In this document: piece after piece, positions 8,280 to 16,781 of the stretch
How positions within the stretch are numbered: the first letter of the stretch is position 1
How the letters are laid out: each line of letters opens with the position of its first letter
Assembly: GCF_900109145.1 (NCBI RefSeq)
Contig: NZ_FNYY01000015.1
Location: 62,001 to 126,000, forward strand
Direction of reading: 5' to 3'
From: Marinovum algicola
Lineage (GTDB): Bacteria; Pseudomonadota; Alphaproteobacteria; Rhodobacterales; Rhodobacteraceae
Length of the DNA stretch: 64,000 nt
Made by a program: the position numbers and the translations under genes
Notes under the pieces: generated by a model
Told to the model about the DNA's origin: nothing
Seen by the model: the letters and a program-made list of their open reading frames with translations, nothing else
Databases searched by the model: none

Positions 8280-8297
8280 ATGAAAACACATTTTCAT
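8280..8297. promoter_or_regulatory. Probable RpiR autoregulatory operator
   Basis: ATGAAAACACATTTTCAT: the same perfect 7-base arms as at 7302-7319, with spacer CACA instead of CTCA. It lies immediately upstream of the regulator's Shine-Dalgarno sequence, an ideal place for autorepression. Confidence 0.72.
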
Positions 8298-8335
8298 GGA
8301 TACGGGCTGCGGCGCCGTTTGCCAAGCCTTCTGTG

Positions 8336-8917
8336 TCAGCCGCCAAAGCCGGTGCGACCGGCGCCCGCCTTGCCGAAGCCGCCGCGGGAGGCGGCGGTGG
8401 CGCGGGTCATCGGCGTCTTGCCGACGGTCGAGGCCGGGCGGGTGAACTGCGATGTGTTCAGCTTCGCCGCGCCCTTGTTGGTGGAAAAGGTGCTCGACCG
8501 GGCGGCATTGGTAAAGCGGCCATCGGAGGTCTTGTAAAGCGGCTGCGACGCCGCCATGCCGGAGCGGCCGCCCAGCATGTTGCCGATCAGATAGCCCGCC
8601 AGCAACGGCATGAAGATGCTGCCGGATCCGCCCTGGGCCGCCGCGGCCTCGGAGCCGCAGGCGCCCTCGCCATGCTGCTCTTCGCAGACCGCAAGACTGT
8701 CGTAACGCGGCGCGGCCTCCACGTGCAGGGCCTCGGCCTCGGCAAAGGCGGTTTCGCACTGCTGCGCGGTGAACGCGCTGTTCAGCCCGGCCGCGTCGCG
8801 ACAGCTTTGCAGATCGGGAAAGGCGGCGGCATCGACCTTTTCCTCTTCGCAGCCGGCCAGGGTAAAGGCGGCCGCGCCGACAATCGCGATGGCAACCCGT
8901 TTCGAACGTTTGGTCAT
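8336..8917 (-). CDS. ygiB: YgiB-like lipoprotein (DUF1190)
   Basis: A 193-residue protein matching the E. coli YgiB/DUF1190 family. It has a hydrophobic signal ending in the lipobox LAGC (lipid-anchored Cys at about 22), a Cys-containing region with paired D-L-C and E-A-C motifs, SGSIFMPLLAGYLIGNMLGG like the family SGSFWMPLMAGYMMG, and a low-complexity Ser/Thr/Gly/Arg tail ending in RGGFGKAGAGRTGFGG. It is probably anchored in the envelope. The gene lies 35 bases downstream of the YgiC-like ligase gene on the same strand, the standard pair. The biochemical role of YgiB is not established. Confidence 0.85.
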   Translation of the reverse strand: MTKRSKRVAIAIVGAAAFTLAGCEEEKVDAAAFPDLQSCRDAAGLNSAFTAQQCETAFAEAEALHVEAAPRYDSLAVCEEQHGEGACGSEAAAAQGGSGSIFMPLLAGYLIGNMLGGRSGMAASQPLYKTSDGRFTNAARSSTFSTNKGAAKLNTSQFTRPASTVGKTPMTRATAASRGGFGKAGAGRTGFGG

Positions 8918-8952
8918 GACAATCAGCTTTCTGCCAGGAGGCGGTTGGTGGT

Positions 8953-10179
8953 TCAGGCCTTGATATAATGCGGTTTGAACCGCGACAAATCCTGGGTGAT
9001 GCGCGAACGGTCCTCGCGCAGCCCGATGCCGGCGCAGCTCTGGCCTATGATCCAGGCGCCGATCACCGGGCGGAAGCCATCGAACTCCGGCAGCGGCGCA
9101 TAGGCCTGAAGGATACGGGGGTGTTCGGCATAGTCGGTGTTCTGCGACTGTTCGGTGACGGCGCCGGCCTCGACGATCGCCACTGAGGCGCCTTCGCGCG
9201 ACAGGATCGGCTTGCTTACATGCCCCGCCGCCAGCTGTGCCTCGGCCCGGCCAAAGGCTTCGGCGACATCGGCGGGCGCGGCGCCACGCCCGGCCAGGGC
9301 CCCGGCGACATCGGTCTCGAAAAACGCCGGCAACAGGTTCGGATGACCTTCGAACATCTGCCAGAGCACCGGCAGCAGCCCCTTGTTCGACAACAGCGCC
9401 TTCCAGGCGGGCTCCAGAAACAGGCAGCCCGAGCCGGCGATCTGCTTGGCATAATCGTCGCGCAGCAGGTCTTCCCAGGGGTAGAGCTTGAACAGTACCG
9501 CGATCCGCCGGTTCTGATCGTCGAGAAACTGGCCGTCGTCGCTCAGCGCGATCTTGTCGAGATCACAATAATGCGCCCCCATCCCGGCCTCCCGCGCGGC
9601 CCAGCCCATGGCCTCGACCGTGCCGTAATCTTCCGGGTTGCCGGCGACGGCGGTAAAATGCAGATCGCTGTCCGGCGCGAAGACCTCGGCAAACCGCGCG
9701 ACAAGCGCCTCGTGGATGCCATTGAACTGGTCGCTGCCCTCGGCCAGCACACCGGCCGCGAGCTGATCTTCGAGCCATTGCCACTGAAAGGCCGCGCTCT
9801 CATACAGCGAGGTCGGCGTATCGGCGTTGTATTCCAAGAGCTTGGCCGGCCCGGTGCCGTCATAGGCGAAATCGAACCGGCCATAGATCTCGGGGTCGCC
9901 GTTGCGCCAGCTCTCGGCCACCAGATCGCGATGCGCCTCGGGGATCGCCAGCCGCTCCATCAGCGCCTCGCTGCCGATGATCTCCGCCACGGCCTCGCGG
10001 CACATGGCATGCAGTTCGGTGGCCGGATCTTCGAGATCGGTCTCGATCTGTTCGAGCGAAAATGCATAGGCCGAGGTTTCGTCCCAATAGGGCTCGCCGT
10101 GCATGTCGGCAAAGCTGAAGCCGACCTCTTCGGCATGCGCCCGCCAATGCGGCCGTTCGGGCAGTGTGATCTTTTGCAT
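8953..10179 (-). CDS. ygiC: YgiC-like glutathionylspermidine-synthase family ATP-grasp ligase
   Basis: A 408-residue protein of the glutathionylspermidine synthase-like ATP-grasp family (YgiC/YjfC type), without the amidase half of the bifunctional enzyme. Visible landmarks are FAYDGTGPAKLLEYNADTPTSLYES (ATP/peptide-binding segment), YPWEDLLRDDYAKQI, EPAWKALLSNKGLLPVL, and the terminal GAWIIGQSCAGIGLREDRSRIT. A GGAG at good spacing precedes the start. YgiC-type proteins are thought to form an amide bond on a peptide-like substrate but not to make glutathionylspermidine. It is the first gene of the YgiC-YgiB pair. Confidence 0.87.
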   Translation of the reverse strand: MQKITLPERPHWRAHAEEVGFSFADMHGEPYWDETSAYAFSLEQIETDLEDPATELHAMCREAVAEIIGSEALMERLAIPEAHRDLVAESWRNGDPEIYGRFDFAYDGTGPAKLLEYNADTPTSLYESAAFQWQWLEDQLAAGVLAEGSDQFNGIHEALVARFAEVFAPDSDLHFTAVAGNPEDYGTVEAMGWAAREAGMGAHYCDLDKIALSDDGQFLDDQNRRIAVLFKLYPWEDLLRDDYAKQIAGSGCLFLEPAWKALLSNKGLLPVLWQMFEGHPNLLPAFFETDVAGALAGRGAAPADVAEAFGRAEAQLAAGHVSKPILSREGASVAIVEAGAVTEQSQNTDYAEHPRILQAYAPLPEFDGFRPVIGAWIIGQSCAGIGLREDRSRITQDLSRFKPHYIKA

Positions 10180-10263
10180 GTGACGGCTCTCCGGTGGTCC
10201 GGGCCGGTGTAGACGGTTTTGCGGCGGGCAACCAGAGGCTCCCGCCGCCGATCCGCGCGATAG

Positions 10264-11256
10264 TCAGACCGATGGGCTCAGGGGGAAGGCGCTGATTTCA
10301 TACCGCGTGCGCCAGATCTTGCCCGCCCGCAGCGCAACACCCGCCGCCCGGTCCGCAACACTGTCGTCGAACGGTGCGATGCCCCGGTCGAACAGGCTCG
10401 AGACCGGCTCGACCCCCAGCCCGGTGAATTGACCCAGCCCCGGGATCTCGCCCCCGGGATTGGCCAGCCAGAGCAGGCAATGCGGCAGATCCTCGGCCGC
10501 CCAGGTCAATCTGACACCCGCCGCTTCCCCGGCATAGCGCAGGGCGACCTCGCCCTCGCAGTCCCAGATCTGCACCAGCGCCTCGCGCTGCCGGGGAAAC
10601 TCCGCCGGAAAGCGAAATTCCGTCCCGTCGAGACAGGCGACCGGGCCGCCCTTCGTGACCTGCGCGCCGGGCACGGGAGTCAGCGTCGGCGGCGCCAGCG
10701 CCTTTGGCAGGGTGGTCGCCTGCTGCCCGCCGGTCCAGTCCAGCGTCACGCCGGCGCCGCCTTCAGGCAGGCGAAAGATCGGGTGCAGGCCCAGCGGCAG
10801 GCAACAGTCGCTCGCGGCGGTGATCTCCAGCCCGAAGGTCACGCTGGGGCTGTCCGGGCTCAGCCGGACGCTGCGCGCCACCTGCGCGATATCATGCCCC
10901 GCCGGATAATCGATCGACAGCCGCGCGCTGCCGCCGTCGGCCGCGTCCAACCGCCAGACCGCATTGCTGCAAAATCCGTGGTGCTGCGGATCGGCGGGCG
11001 AGGTGCCAAAGGGCACACACGGCCATTCGCCGCCCAGCTCGGCCAGGTGCGGCGACAGGTCGGGGCTGTCCTCGGGCCGGGCCCGCCCGCTCCATTCCGC
11101 CTCGGCCAGCGGCGCGAACTTGCGGCCGTCGGGCAGGGTGAACGTCAGATCGTGAAGGATGGCGCCCAGCGGGCTGACCGCCGCGCTGCAATGCGCGGTT
11201 TTCAGCGGCGTCCAGCCGTCGCGCGGGGTGGACGGATGCGGGGGGATGTCAGGCAT
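10264..11256 (-). CDS. Aldose 1-epimerase (galactose mutarotase) family protein
   Basis: A 330-residue protein of the galactose-mutarotase-like superfamily, cytoplasmic, with no signal peptide. Family landmarks are the N-terminal strand and loop (AVSPLGAILHDLTF), HHGFCSNAVWRL in the place of the family HG..R motif, LGLHPIFRLPEGG (the substrate-facing His), and LGVEPVSSLFDRG near the end, which carries the conserved catalytic Glu. The start at 11256 was chosen because CGGAGC lies at normal spacing and the upstream in-frame extension looks unlike the family. It is separated by about 118 bases from the Liv operon end and could be a read-through partner. The substrate sugar is unknown. Confidence 0.75.
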   Translation of the reverse strand: MPDIPPHPSTPRDGWTPLKTAHCSAAVSPLGAILHDLTFTLPDGRKFAPLAEAEWSGRARPEDSPDLSPHLAELGGEWPCVPFGTSPADPQHHGFCSNAVWRLDAADGGSARLSIDYPAGHDIAQVARSVRLSPDSPSVTFGLEITAASDCCLPLGLHPIFRLPEGGAGVTLDWTGGQQATTLPKALAPPTLTPVPGAQVTKGGPVACLDGTEFRFPAEFPRQREALVQIWDCEGEVALRYAGEAAGVRLTWAAEDLPHCLLWLANPGGEIPGLGQFTGLGVEPVSSLFDRGIAPFDDSVADRAAGVALRAGKIWRTRYEISAFPLSPSV

Positions 11257-11373
11257 GAGAACGCTCCGGGTTGGCGACTGCCCGGCCGGGAATGGCGTGC
11301 GGGCGCAGATGATTGCGCTATCAGTGGCATTTCGCACGCGGTTTTCCAATCGGATATCTCATGCCTGCGGCCG

Positions 11374-12059
<686 letters not shown>

Positions 12060-12063
<4 letters not shown>

Positions 12064-12815
12064 GCCTCGTCCTCCTCGCCCAGATAGGCGCGGCGCACCT
12101 CGGCGTCGCTGCGAATCTCGGCGACGCTGCCGGTGGCGATGATCTGGCCATAGACCAGCACGCTGATCCGGTCGGCCAGGGCAAAGACCGCATCCATGTC
12201 ATGTTCGACCAGCAGGATCGGCGCGCGGCGACGCAGCCGGTCGAGAATGCCGGTCAGACGCTGCGATCCCTCGCTGCCGAGCCCCGCCATCGGTTCGTCC
12301 ATCAGAAAAATGCGCGGCGCGAGGGTCAGCGCCACCGCCACCTCGAGCTGGCGGCGCTGGCCATGCGACAGCTCGGAGGTGCGCATGGCTTCGAACTCGG
12401 CCAAGCCAACCTCGTCAAGCGCGGCGCGGGCGCGGGCCAACAGCGCTGCATCCCGCATCACCGGACGAAAGAAGCGAAACACGCCGCCGCGCGCGCCAAG
12501 CGCGCCGAGTACCGCGTTTTGCAGAACGGTGTAGTCCATCGCCAGGGCCGAGATCTGAAAGGTGCGCCCCATGCCGAGCTGCGCCCGGGCGGCGGTCGAG
12601 AGCGCGGTGACATCCCGGCCGTCGAACAGTACCCGGCCGCTGTCGGGCGCCAGCCCGCCTGCGATCTGCTGGATCAGCGTCGATTTGCCGGCACCGTTCG
12701 GCCCGATCAGCGCGTGGATTTCCCCTGGCCGCAGGTCGAGCGAGATGTCGTCGCTTGCGGCCAGCGCACCAAACCGCTTGGTGACGCCGCGAATGTCGAG
12801 GATCGGCTCAGTCAT
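12060..12815 (-). CDS. livG: Branched-chain amino acid-type ABC transporter ATPase LivG
   Basis: A 251-residue ATPase of the LivG type. Walker A is GPNGAGKST, the signature LSHGQRRQLEVAVAL, and Walker B IFLMDEPMAGL. The LSHGQ variant of the signature is common in LivG proteins. A C-terminal helix with VRRAYLGE also fits the family, whose C-terminus contacts the permease. The gene overlaps livM by eight bases and livF by four, so the operon is tightly coupled. It pairs with LivF as a heterodimeric motor on the cytoplasmic face. Confidence 0.93.
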
Positions 12816-13791
12816 GGGCCACCTCGCGCCCCGCGATCAGCCCGTAAAGCCCGCCGCGCGCAAACAGCACCACCCCCAGCAGGATGGCACCCAGGTAGAT
12901 GTGCCAATAGGCGCTCAGCCCGCCCAGCAGATGTTCGAGCAGGATGAACAGAACCGCGCCGGCAACCGGGCCAAAGATCCGTCCGACGCCGCCAAGGATG
13001 ACAAAGACCATGATCTCGCCCGAGGTCTGCCAGGAAAACATCACCGGGCTGACGAAGCGATTGAGATCGGCAAAGAGCGCCCCGGCCAGCCCGGTGATCG
13101 CGCCCGAGATCACGAAGGCCACGAGATAGAGCCGGTAAGGCGTCTGGCCCACCGCCTGCACCCGCGCCTCGTTCTGCCGTGCCGCGCCAAGCGCCAGCCC
13201 GAAGGCCGAGCGCGCCGCAAGGCTGACCAGCAGCAACACGATCAGCAGAAGAGCAAAACACAGGGCAAAGAATTGCAGCGGGTCCATCGTGTTGAGGCCC
13301 GGGAAACCGTTGCGCACATAGATCGAGAGCCCGTCCTCGCCGCCATAGGCCGCCCAGGAGATGGCGAAGTAATAGAGCATCTGGGCAAAGGCCAGGGTGA
13401 TCATGATGAAATAGACGCCGCTGGTGCGCAGGCTGAGCGCGCCGATCGCCAGGGCCAGGAGCGAGGACAGGAGGATGCTGACCAGCCAGATCACCGGCAT
13501 CGACTTGGTGCCCTGGATCAGCAGCGGCGCCTCGAACAGCGGCGTGTAGGTCTGGGCGTGATAGGCCAGCACCCCCATGACATAGCCGCCCAGCCCAAAA
13601 AACGCCGCATGGCCAAAGCTCACCAGCCCGCCAAAGCCCAGCGCAAAATTCAGCCCGACACCGGCAATGGCAAAGATCACCGCGCGGGTGGTGAGCGTGA
13701 TCAGGAAGGGTTCGTCGCTGGCCTGCGCCCAGAGTGCCACCCCGAGGATCAGCGCCAGGAGCGCCAGGTTGAACACCATTTCGCGTTTCAT
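12808..13791 (-). CDS. livM: Branched-chain amino acid-type ABC permease LivM
   Basis: A 327-residue inner membrane permease with about 9-10 hydrophobic segments. LivM landmarks are GLNFALGFGGLVSFGHAAFFGLGGY near the N-terminus and GAITGLAGALFADLNRFVSP followed by ILGGVGRIFGPVAGA, which contains the EAA-like loop for ATPase contact. It starts one base after the livH stop region and overlaps livG by eight bases. With LivH it forms the translocation pathway. The family assignment is firm; the solute is not determined. Confidence 0.92.
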   Translation of the reverse strand: MKREMVFNLALLALILGVALWAQASDEPFLITLTTRAVIFAIAGVGLNFALGFGGLVSFGHAAFFGLGGYVMGVLAYHAQTYTPLFEAPLLIQGTKSMPVIWLVSILLSSLLALAIGALSLRTSGVYFIMITLAFAQMLYYFAISWAAYGGEDGLSIYVRNGFPGLNTMDPLQFFALCFALLLIVLLLVSLAARSAFGLALGAARQNEARVQAVGQTPYRLYLVAFVISGAITGLAGALFADLNRFVSPVMFSWQTSGEIMVFVILGGVGRIFGPVAGAVLFILLEHLLGGLSAYWHIYLGAILLGVVLFARGGLYGLIAGREVAHD

Positions 13792-13792
13792 A

Positions 13793-14710
13793 TCAGGCGC
13801 TCCCGAACAGGCCCTTGGGCCGAAAGATCAGCACCCCGGCCATCAGGATGTAGATCGACATCGAAGCCAGCGAGGCGCCGACCGACCGCGCCGTCGCAGG
13901 GTCGAACACCAGCGCAAAGGCCTCGGGCAACAGAAACCGGCCCAGCGTCTCGGTCAGCCCGACCAGAAGCGCGCCGATGAAGGCACCCTTGATCGAGCCG
14001 ATGCCGCCGATCACGATAACCACGAAGGCCAGGATCAGCACCGGCTCGCCCATGCCCACCTGCACCGACTGGATGGTGCCCACCAGCGCGCCGGCAAATC
14101 CGGCCAGCGCCGCCCCGAGCGCGAAGACGAAGGTGTAGAGCCGCGAGATATTGACCCCGAGCGCCGCAATCATCTCGCGGTCGTTTTCACCGGCGCGGAT
14201 GCGGATACCGACGCGGGTCCGCGCGATCATCCAGAACAGCCCCGCCGCCACCGCCAGCCCGACCAGGATGATGGCTAGCCGATAGAGCGAATATTCGATG
14301 CCAAAGGGCAAAATCACCGTGCCCGACAGCCACTCAGGCTTGTCGAGAAACAGCGGGAAAGAGCCGAAGAGCCAGCGCGTGCCCTCGGAAAAGATCAGGA
14401 TCAAGGCAAAGGTCGCCAGAACCTGATCGAGGTGGTCGCGGTCATAGAGCCTGCGGATCACCAGAACCTCGATCAGCACCCCGGCAAAGGCGGCGCAGAC
14501 CAGGCTCGCCGCCAGCGCCAGAAGGAAAGAGCCCGAGGCCTGCGCCATGGCCGCCGCCGCGAAGGCGCCGATCATGTAGAGCGAGCCATGCGCGAGATTG
14601 ATCAGCCCCATGACGCCAAAGACCAGCGTCAGCCCGGCCGCCATGAGAAACAGCATGACCCCGAATTGCAGCCCGTTCAGGGTCTGCTCGACAAGAAGGA
14701 TAAGCGACAT
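13793..14710 (-). CDS. livH: Branched-chain amino acid-type ABC permease LivH
   Basis: A 305-residue inner membrane permease with about eight hydrophobic segments. LivH landmarks are GLQFGVMLFLMAAGLTLVFGVMGLINLAHGSLYMIGA at the N-terminus, RIRAGENDREMIAALGVN (the cytoplasmic coupling loop), and IVIGGIGSIKGAFIGALLVGL. It is the second gene of the Liv operon, about 50 bases after the binding-protein gene. A strong hairpin lies in that gap and may lower expression of the membrane and ATPase genes relative to the binding protein. Confidence 0.92.
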   Translation of the reverse strand: MSLILLVEQTLNGLQFGVMLFLMAAGLTLVFGVMGLINLAHGSLYMIGAFAAAAMAQASGSFLLALAASLVCAAFAGVLIEVLVIRRLYDRDHLDQVLATFALILIFSEGTRWLFGSFPLFLDKPEWLSGTVILPFGIEYSLYRLAIILVGLAVAAGLFWMIARTRVGIRIRAGENDREMIAALGVNISRLYTFVFALGAALAGFAGALVGTIQSVQVGMGEPVLILAFVVIVIGGIGSIKGAFIGALLVGLTETLGRFLLPEAFALVFDPATARSVGASLASMSIYILMAGVLIFRPKGLFGSA

Positions 14711-14727
14711 CAGCGTTGCGCTGCACC

Positions 14728-14753
14728 GCCCCGGCCCGCAAAGGGGCCGGGGC
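14728..14753 (-). terminator. Intercistronic hairpin after the Liv binding-protein gene
   Basis: A perfect 10-base GC stem (GCCCCGGCCC at 14728-14737 with 14744-14753) and a 6-base loop. It lies between the binding protein and livH. No U-tract is present, so partial attenuation or mRNA protection is likelier than full termination. Confidence 0.6.
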
Positions 14754-14760
14754 AGGCGGG

Positions 14761-15897
14761 TTACATCTTGCAGGCGTCGAGGAAGGCGTTGGACCGGTCT
14801 TCCAGCGCGACCCCGATGATCTTGTTGGTGTAGACGTCACCTTCCTTGATCACTTCGCGCACATAGATGTCCTGCACCGGATGGTTGTTGGCGGCAAAGG
14901 CAAAATCCCCCCGCGTGCTGGAGAAATCGGCCTCTTTCAGTGCCGCGCGGAACGCCTCCTGATCCGAAATATCGGCTTTTTCCATCGCCGAGATCATCAG
15001 GTTGGCAGTGTCGAACCCCTGGCTGGCGTAAAGCGAGGGCAGGCGGCCGTATTCGTCCTGAAAGCTTTCGACAAAGGCCTTGTTGGTCGCGTTGTCGATG
15101 TCCTTGCTCCACTGGCTGGTGTTCTTCACGCCAAGCGCCGCATCGCCCACCGCTTGCAGGATGCCCTGATCAAAGCTGAAGGCCGGGCCGACCACGGGCA
15201 GATCGACACCGCTGTCGGCATATTGCTTGAGAAAGGAAATCCCCATGCCGCCGGGCAGGAAAAAGAACACCGAGTCCGCCCCGCTGGCGCGGATCTGCGC
15301 GATCTCGGCGGCGTAATCGGTCTGGCCCAGCTTGGTATAGATCTCGCCCGCCAAATCCCCTTCGAAAAAGCGTTTGAAGCCGGTTAGCGCGTCCTTGCCG
15401 GCCGGATAGTTCGGCGCGAGGATAAAGCTGTTGGTATGGCCGGCGTCATTGGCATAGGCGCCGGCAGCCTCGTGCAGGTTGTCGTTCTGCCAGGCGACGT
15501 TGAAATAATTCTGGTGACAGGCCTGCCCGGCCAGCGCCGACGGCCCGGCATTGGGCGAGAGGTAGATCTTGCCCTGCGCCACCGCGCCCGGCACCACTGC
15601 CATGGCGAGGTTCGACCAGATGATCCCGGTCAGGATATCGACCTTCTCGGACTGGATCATCTTGTCCGAGAGCTGCACCGCCACATCCGGCTTGCGCTGG
15701 TCGTCCTCGATCACAACTTCGATATCGTCGCGGCCCGACTGCGCCACCGCAAGCATGAAGCCGTCGCGCACATCGATGCCGAGTCCGGCGCCGCCGCCGG
15801 ACAGCGTGGTGATCATGCCCACCTTGACGCCTTCGGCCGTGACGCCCGTGGCCGCCGTCGCCATCGTGGCGGCCAGAATGATCGATTTGAGTTTCAT
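14761..15897 (-). CDS. Liv-type ABC transporter periplasmic binding protein
   Basis: A 378-residue periplasmic type I binding protein, first gene of the Liv operon. The signal peptide reads MKLKSIILAATMATAATGVTA. The mature part begins VKVGMITTLSGGGAGLG, typical of the LivJ/AmiC class, and DIEVVIEDDQRKPDVAVQLSDKMIQSEKVDILTGI is the family hinge and ligand region. A strong GGGAGG precedes the start. The class binds branched-chain amino acids, urea, amides or aromatic acids; this protein is not close enough to a well-known member for me to name the ligand. It is followed by a hairpin. Confidence 0.9.
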   Translation of the reverse strand: MKLKSIILAATMATAATGVTAEGVKVGMITTLSGGGAGLGIDVRDGFMLAVAQSGRDDIEVVIEDDQRKPDVAVQLSDKMIQSEKVDILTGIIWSNLAMAVVPGAVAQGKIYLSPNAGPSALAGQACHQNYFNVAWQNDNLHEAAGAYANDAGHTNSFILAPNYPAGKDALTGFKRFFEGDLAGEIYTKLGQTDYAAEIAQIRASGADSVFFFLPGGMGISFLKQYADSGVDLPVVGPAFSFDQGILQAVGDAALGVKNTSQWSKDIDNATNKAFVESFQDEYGRLPSLYASQGFDTANLMISAMEKADISDQEAFRAALKEADFSSTRGDFAFAANNHPVQDIYVREVIKEGDVYTNKIIGVALEDRSNAFLDACKM

Positions 15898-16280
15898 CGT
15901 AATCCCTCCCAGGACAATTCTTTTTGTAACGGCTTAAGCTTTAGCGCTTTTTTCGCCCTGCACATAGGCCCGCCGGCAGAAAAGCCGCCGGCTCGGGGCG
16001 CGCCTTCGCCGAACGATGATACGTCCCAGAGCGCCACACAAGTCAAAAGCGTCGAAAGATGACTGCATCGACATGTCGGCGCGACGCCGGCCAGGACGGC
16101 AGCTTTTCGCGCCGCACCGCATGACGTGATTGCAAACACACCTATAGATGGAATTCCTTTGCGCCGTCGAAAATGCCGCTCTAGGGTTTGATTTGTGGAA
16201 CGGGGGATCCATGTCTTTCTGTCAATCGATGGCGGTCGCAGCAGACCGGCAACCGTATAACCCGGGGAGGGGGTGAAGAC
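15898..16280. other. Intergenic region between divergent Liv operon and cytochrome c gene
   Basis: About 380 bases without a convincing gene. It must hold the Liv promoter (minus strand) and the cytochrome c promoter (plus strand). The segment near 15920-15955 is AT-rich relative to its surroundings. I see no clear operator dyad, RNA gene or riboswitch. Confidence 0.5.
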
Positions 16281-16661
16281 GTGAGCAAATCTTCGATTTT
16301 TTTATTCTGTCTGACACTGACGCTTGCGTCGACGCAGGCGATGGCGGGGTCGAGCGCCGAAGATACCGAGGCAGAAGGCGCCACCAGCGAAGCGGCGGCA
16401 GATCAGGCCGACTTCGATCCGGCAGCGGGTGAAGAGCTCTACATGAAGGAATGCCGCGCCTGTCATGGCCCGACCGCCAAGGGCGTGTCGAGCTATCCCA
16501 AGCTTGTCGGCCAGTCCGCCGAATACCTCGTCACCATGCTCGAAAGATACCGGTCCGGCGAAAAGATCGGGCCGAACACGATGCTGATGGCGCCCCGCGC
16601 CCGCAAGCTGTCGGACGAGGACATTGGCGACGTCGTCGCCTTTATCACCTCGCTCGAATAA
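16281..16661 (+). CDS. Small periplasmic class I cytochrome c, probable PQQ-dehydrogenase partner
   Basis: A 126-residue secreted monoheme cytochrome c. A GTG start is used: GGGGAGGGGG lies just upstream, and from this codon a normal signal peptide begins (VSKSSIFLFCLTLTLASTQAMA). Starting at the upstream in-frame ATG (16188) would bury the signal. The heme site is CRACH (Cys58, Cys61, His62), with a Met-containing PNTMLMAPRA segment offering the axial Met. An acidic Ala/Glu/Asp linker precedes the heme domain. It lies 120 bases before the PQQ dehydrogenase on the same strand, so it is probably the electron acceptor of that enzyme. Confidence 0.85.
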   Translation: MSKSSIFLFCLTLTLASTQAMAGSSAEDTEAEGATSEAAADQADFDPAAGEELYMKECRACHGPTAKGVSSYPKLVGQSAEYLVTMLERYRSGEKIGPNTMLMAPRARKLSDEDIGDVVAFITSLE

Positions 16662-16781
16662 CGCCGGCACAAGGCGGACCGGCACGGGAGGAGTGACCCG
16701 AACCGGAGATAACAATCAGACAGGACGTTCAGCACGCACATTTCCGATCGAGCGGTCATATATCACAAGGGAGGAAGTTTA

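Noticed and set aside
10221-10248. 8-base GC stem with a 12-base loop between the epimerase-like and YgiC-like genes
   Set aside because: Loop is long, no U-tract follows on the transcribed strand, and GC-rich dyads of this size are expected by chance here.
15898-16280. Possible small genes or an RNA in the 380-base gap before the cytochrome c gene
   Set aside because: Candidate frames have no ribosome-binding site or recognisable product, and no convincing riboswitch or tRNA fold was seen.
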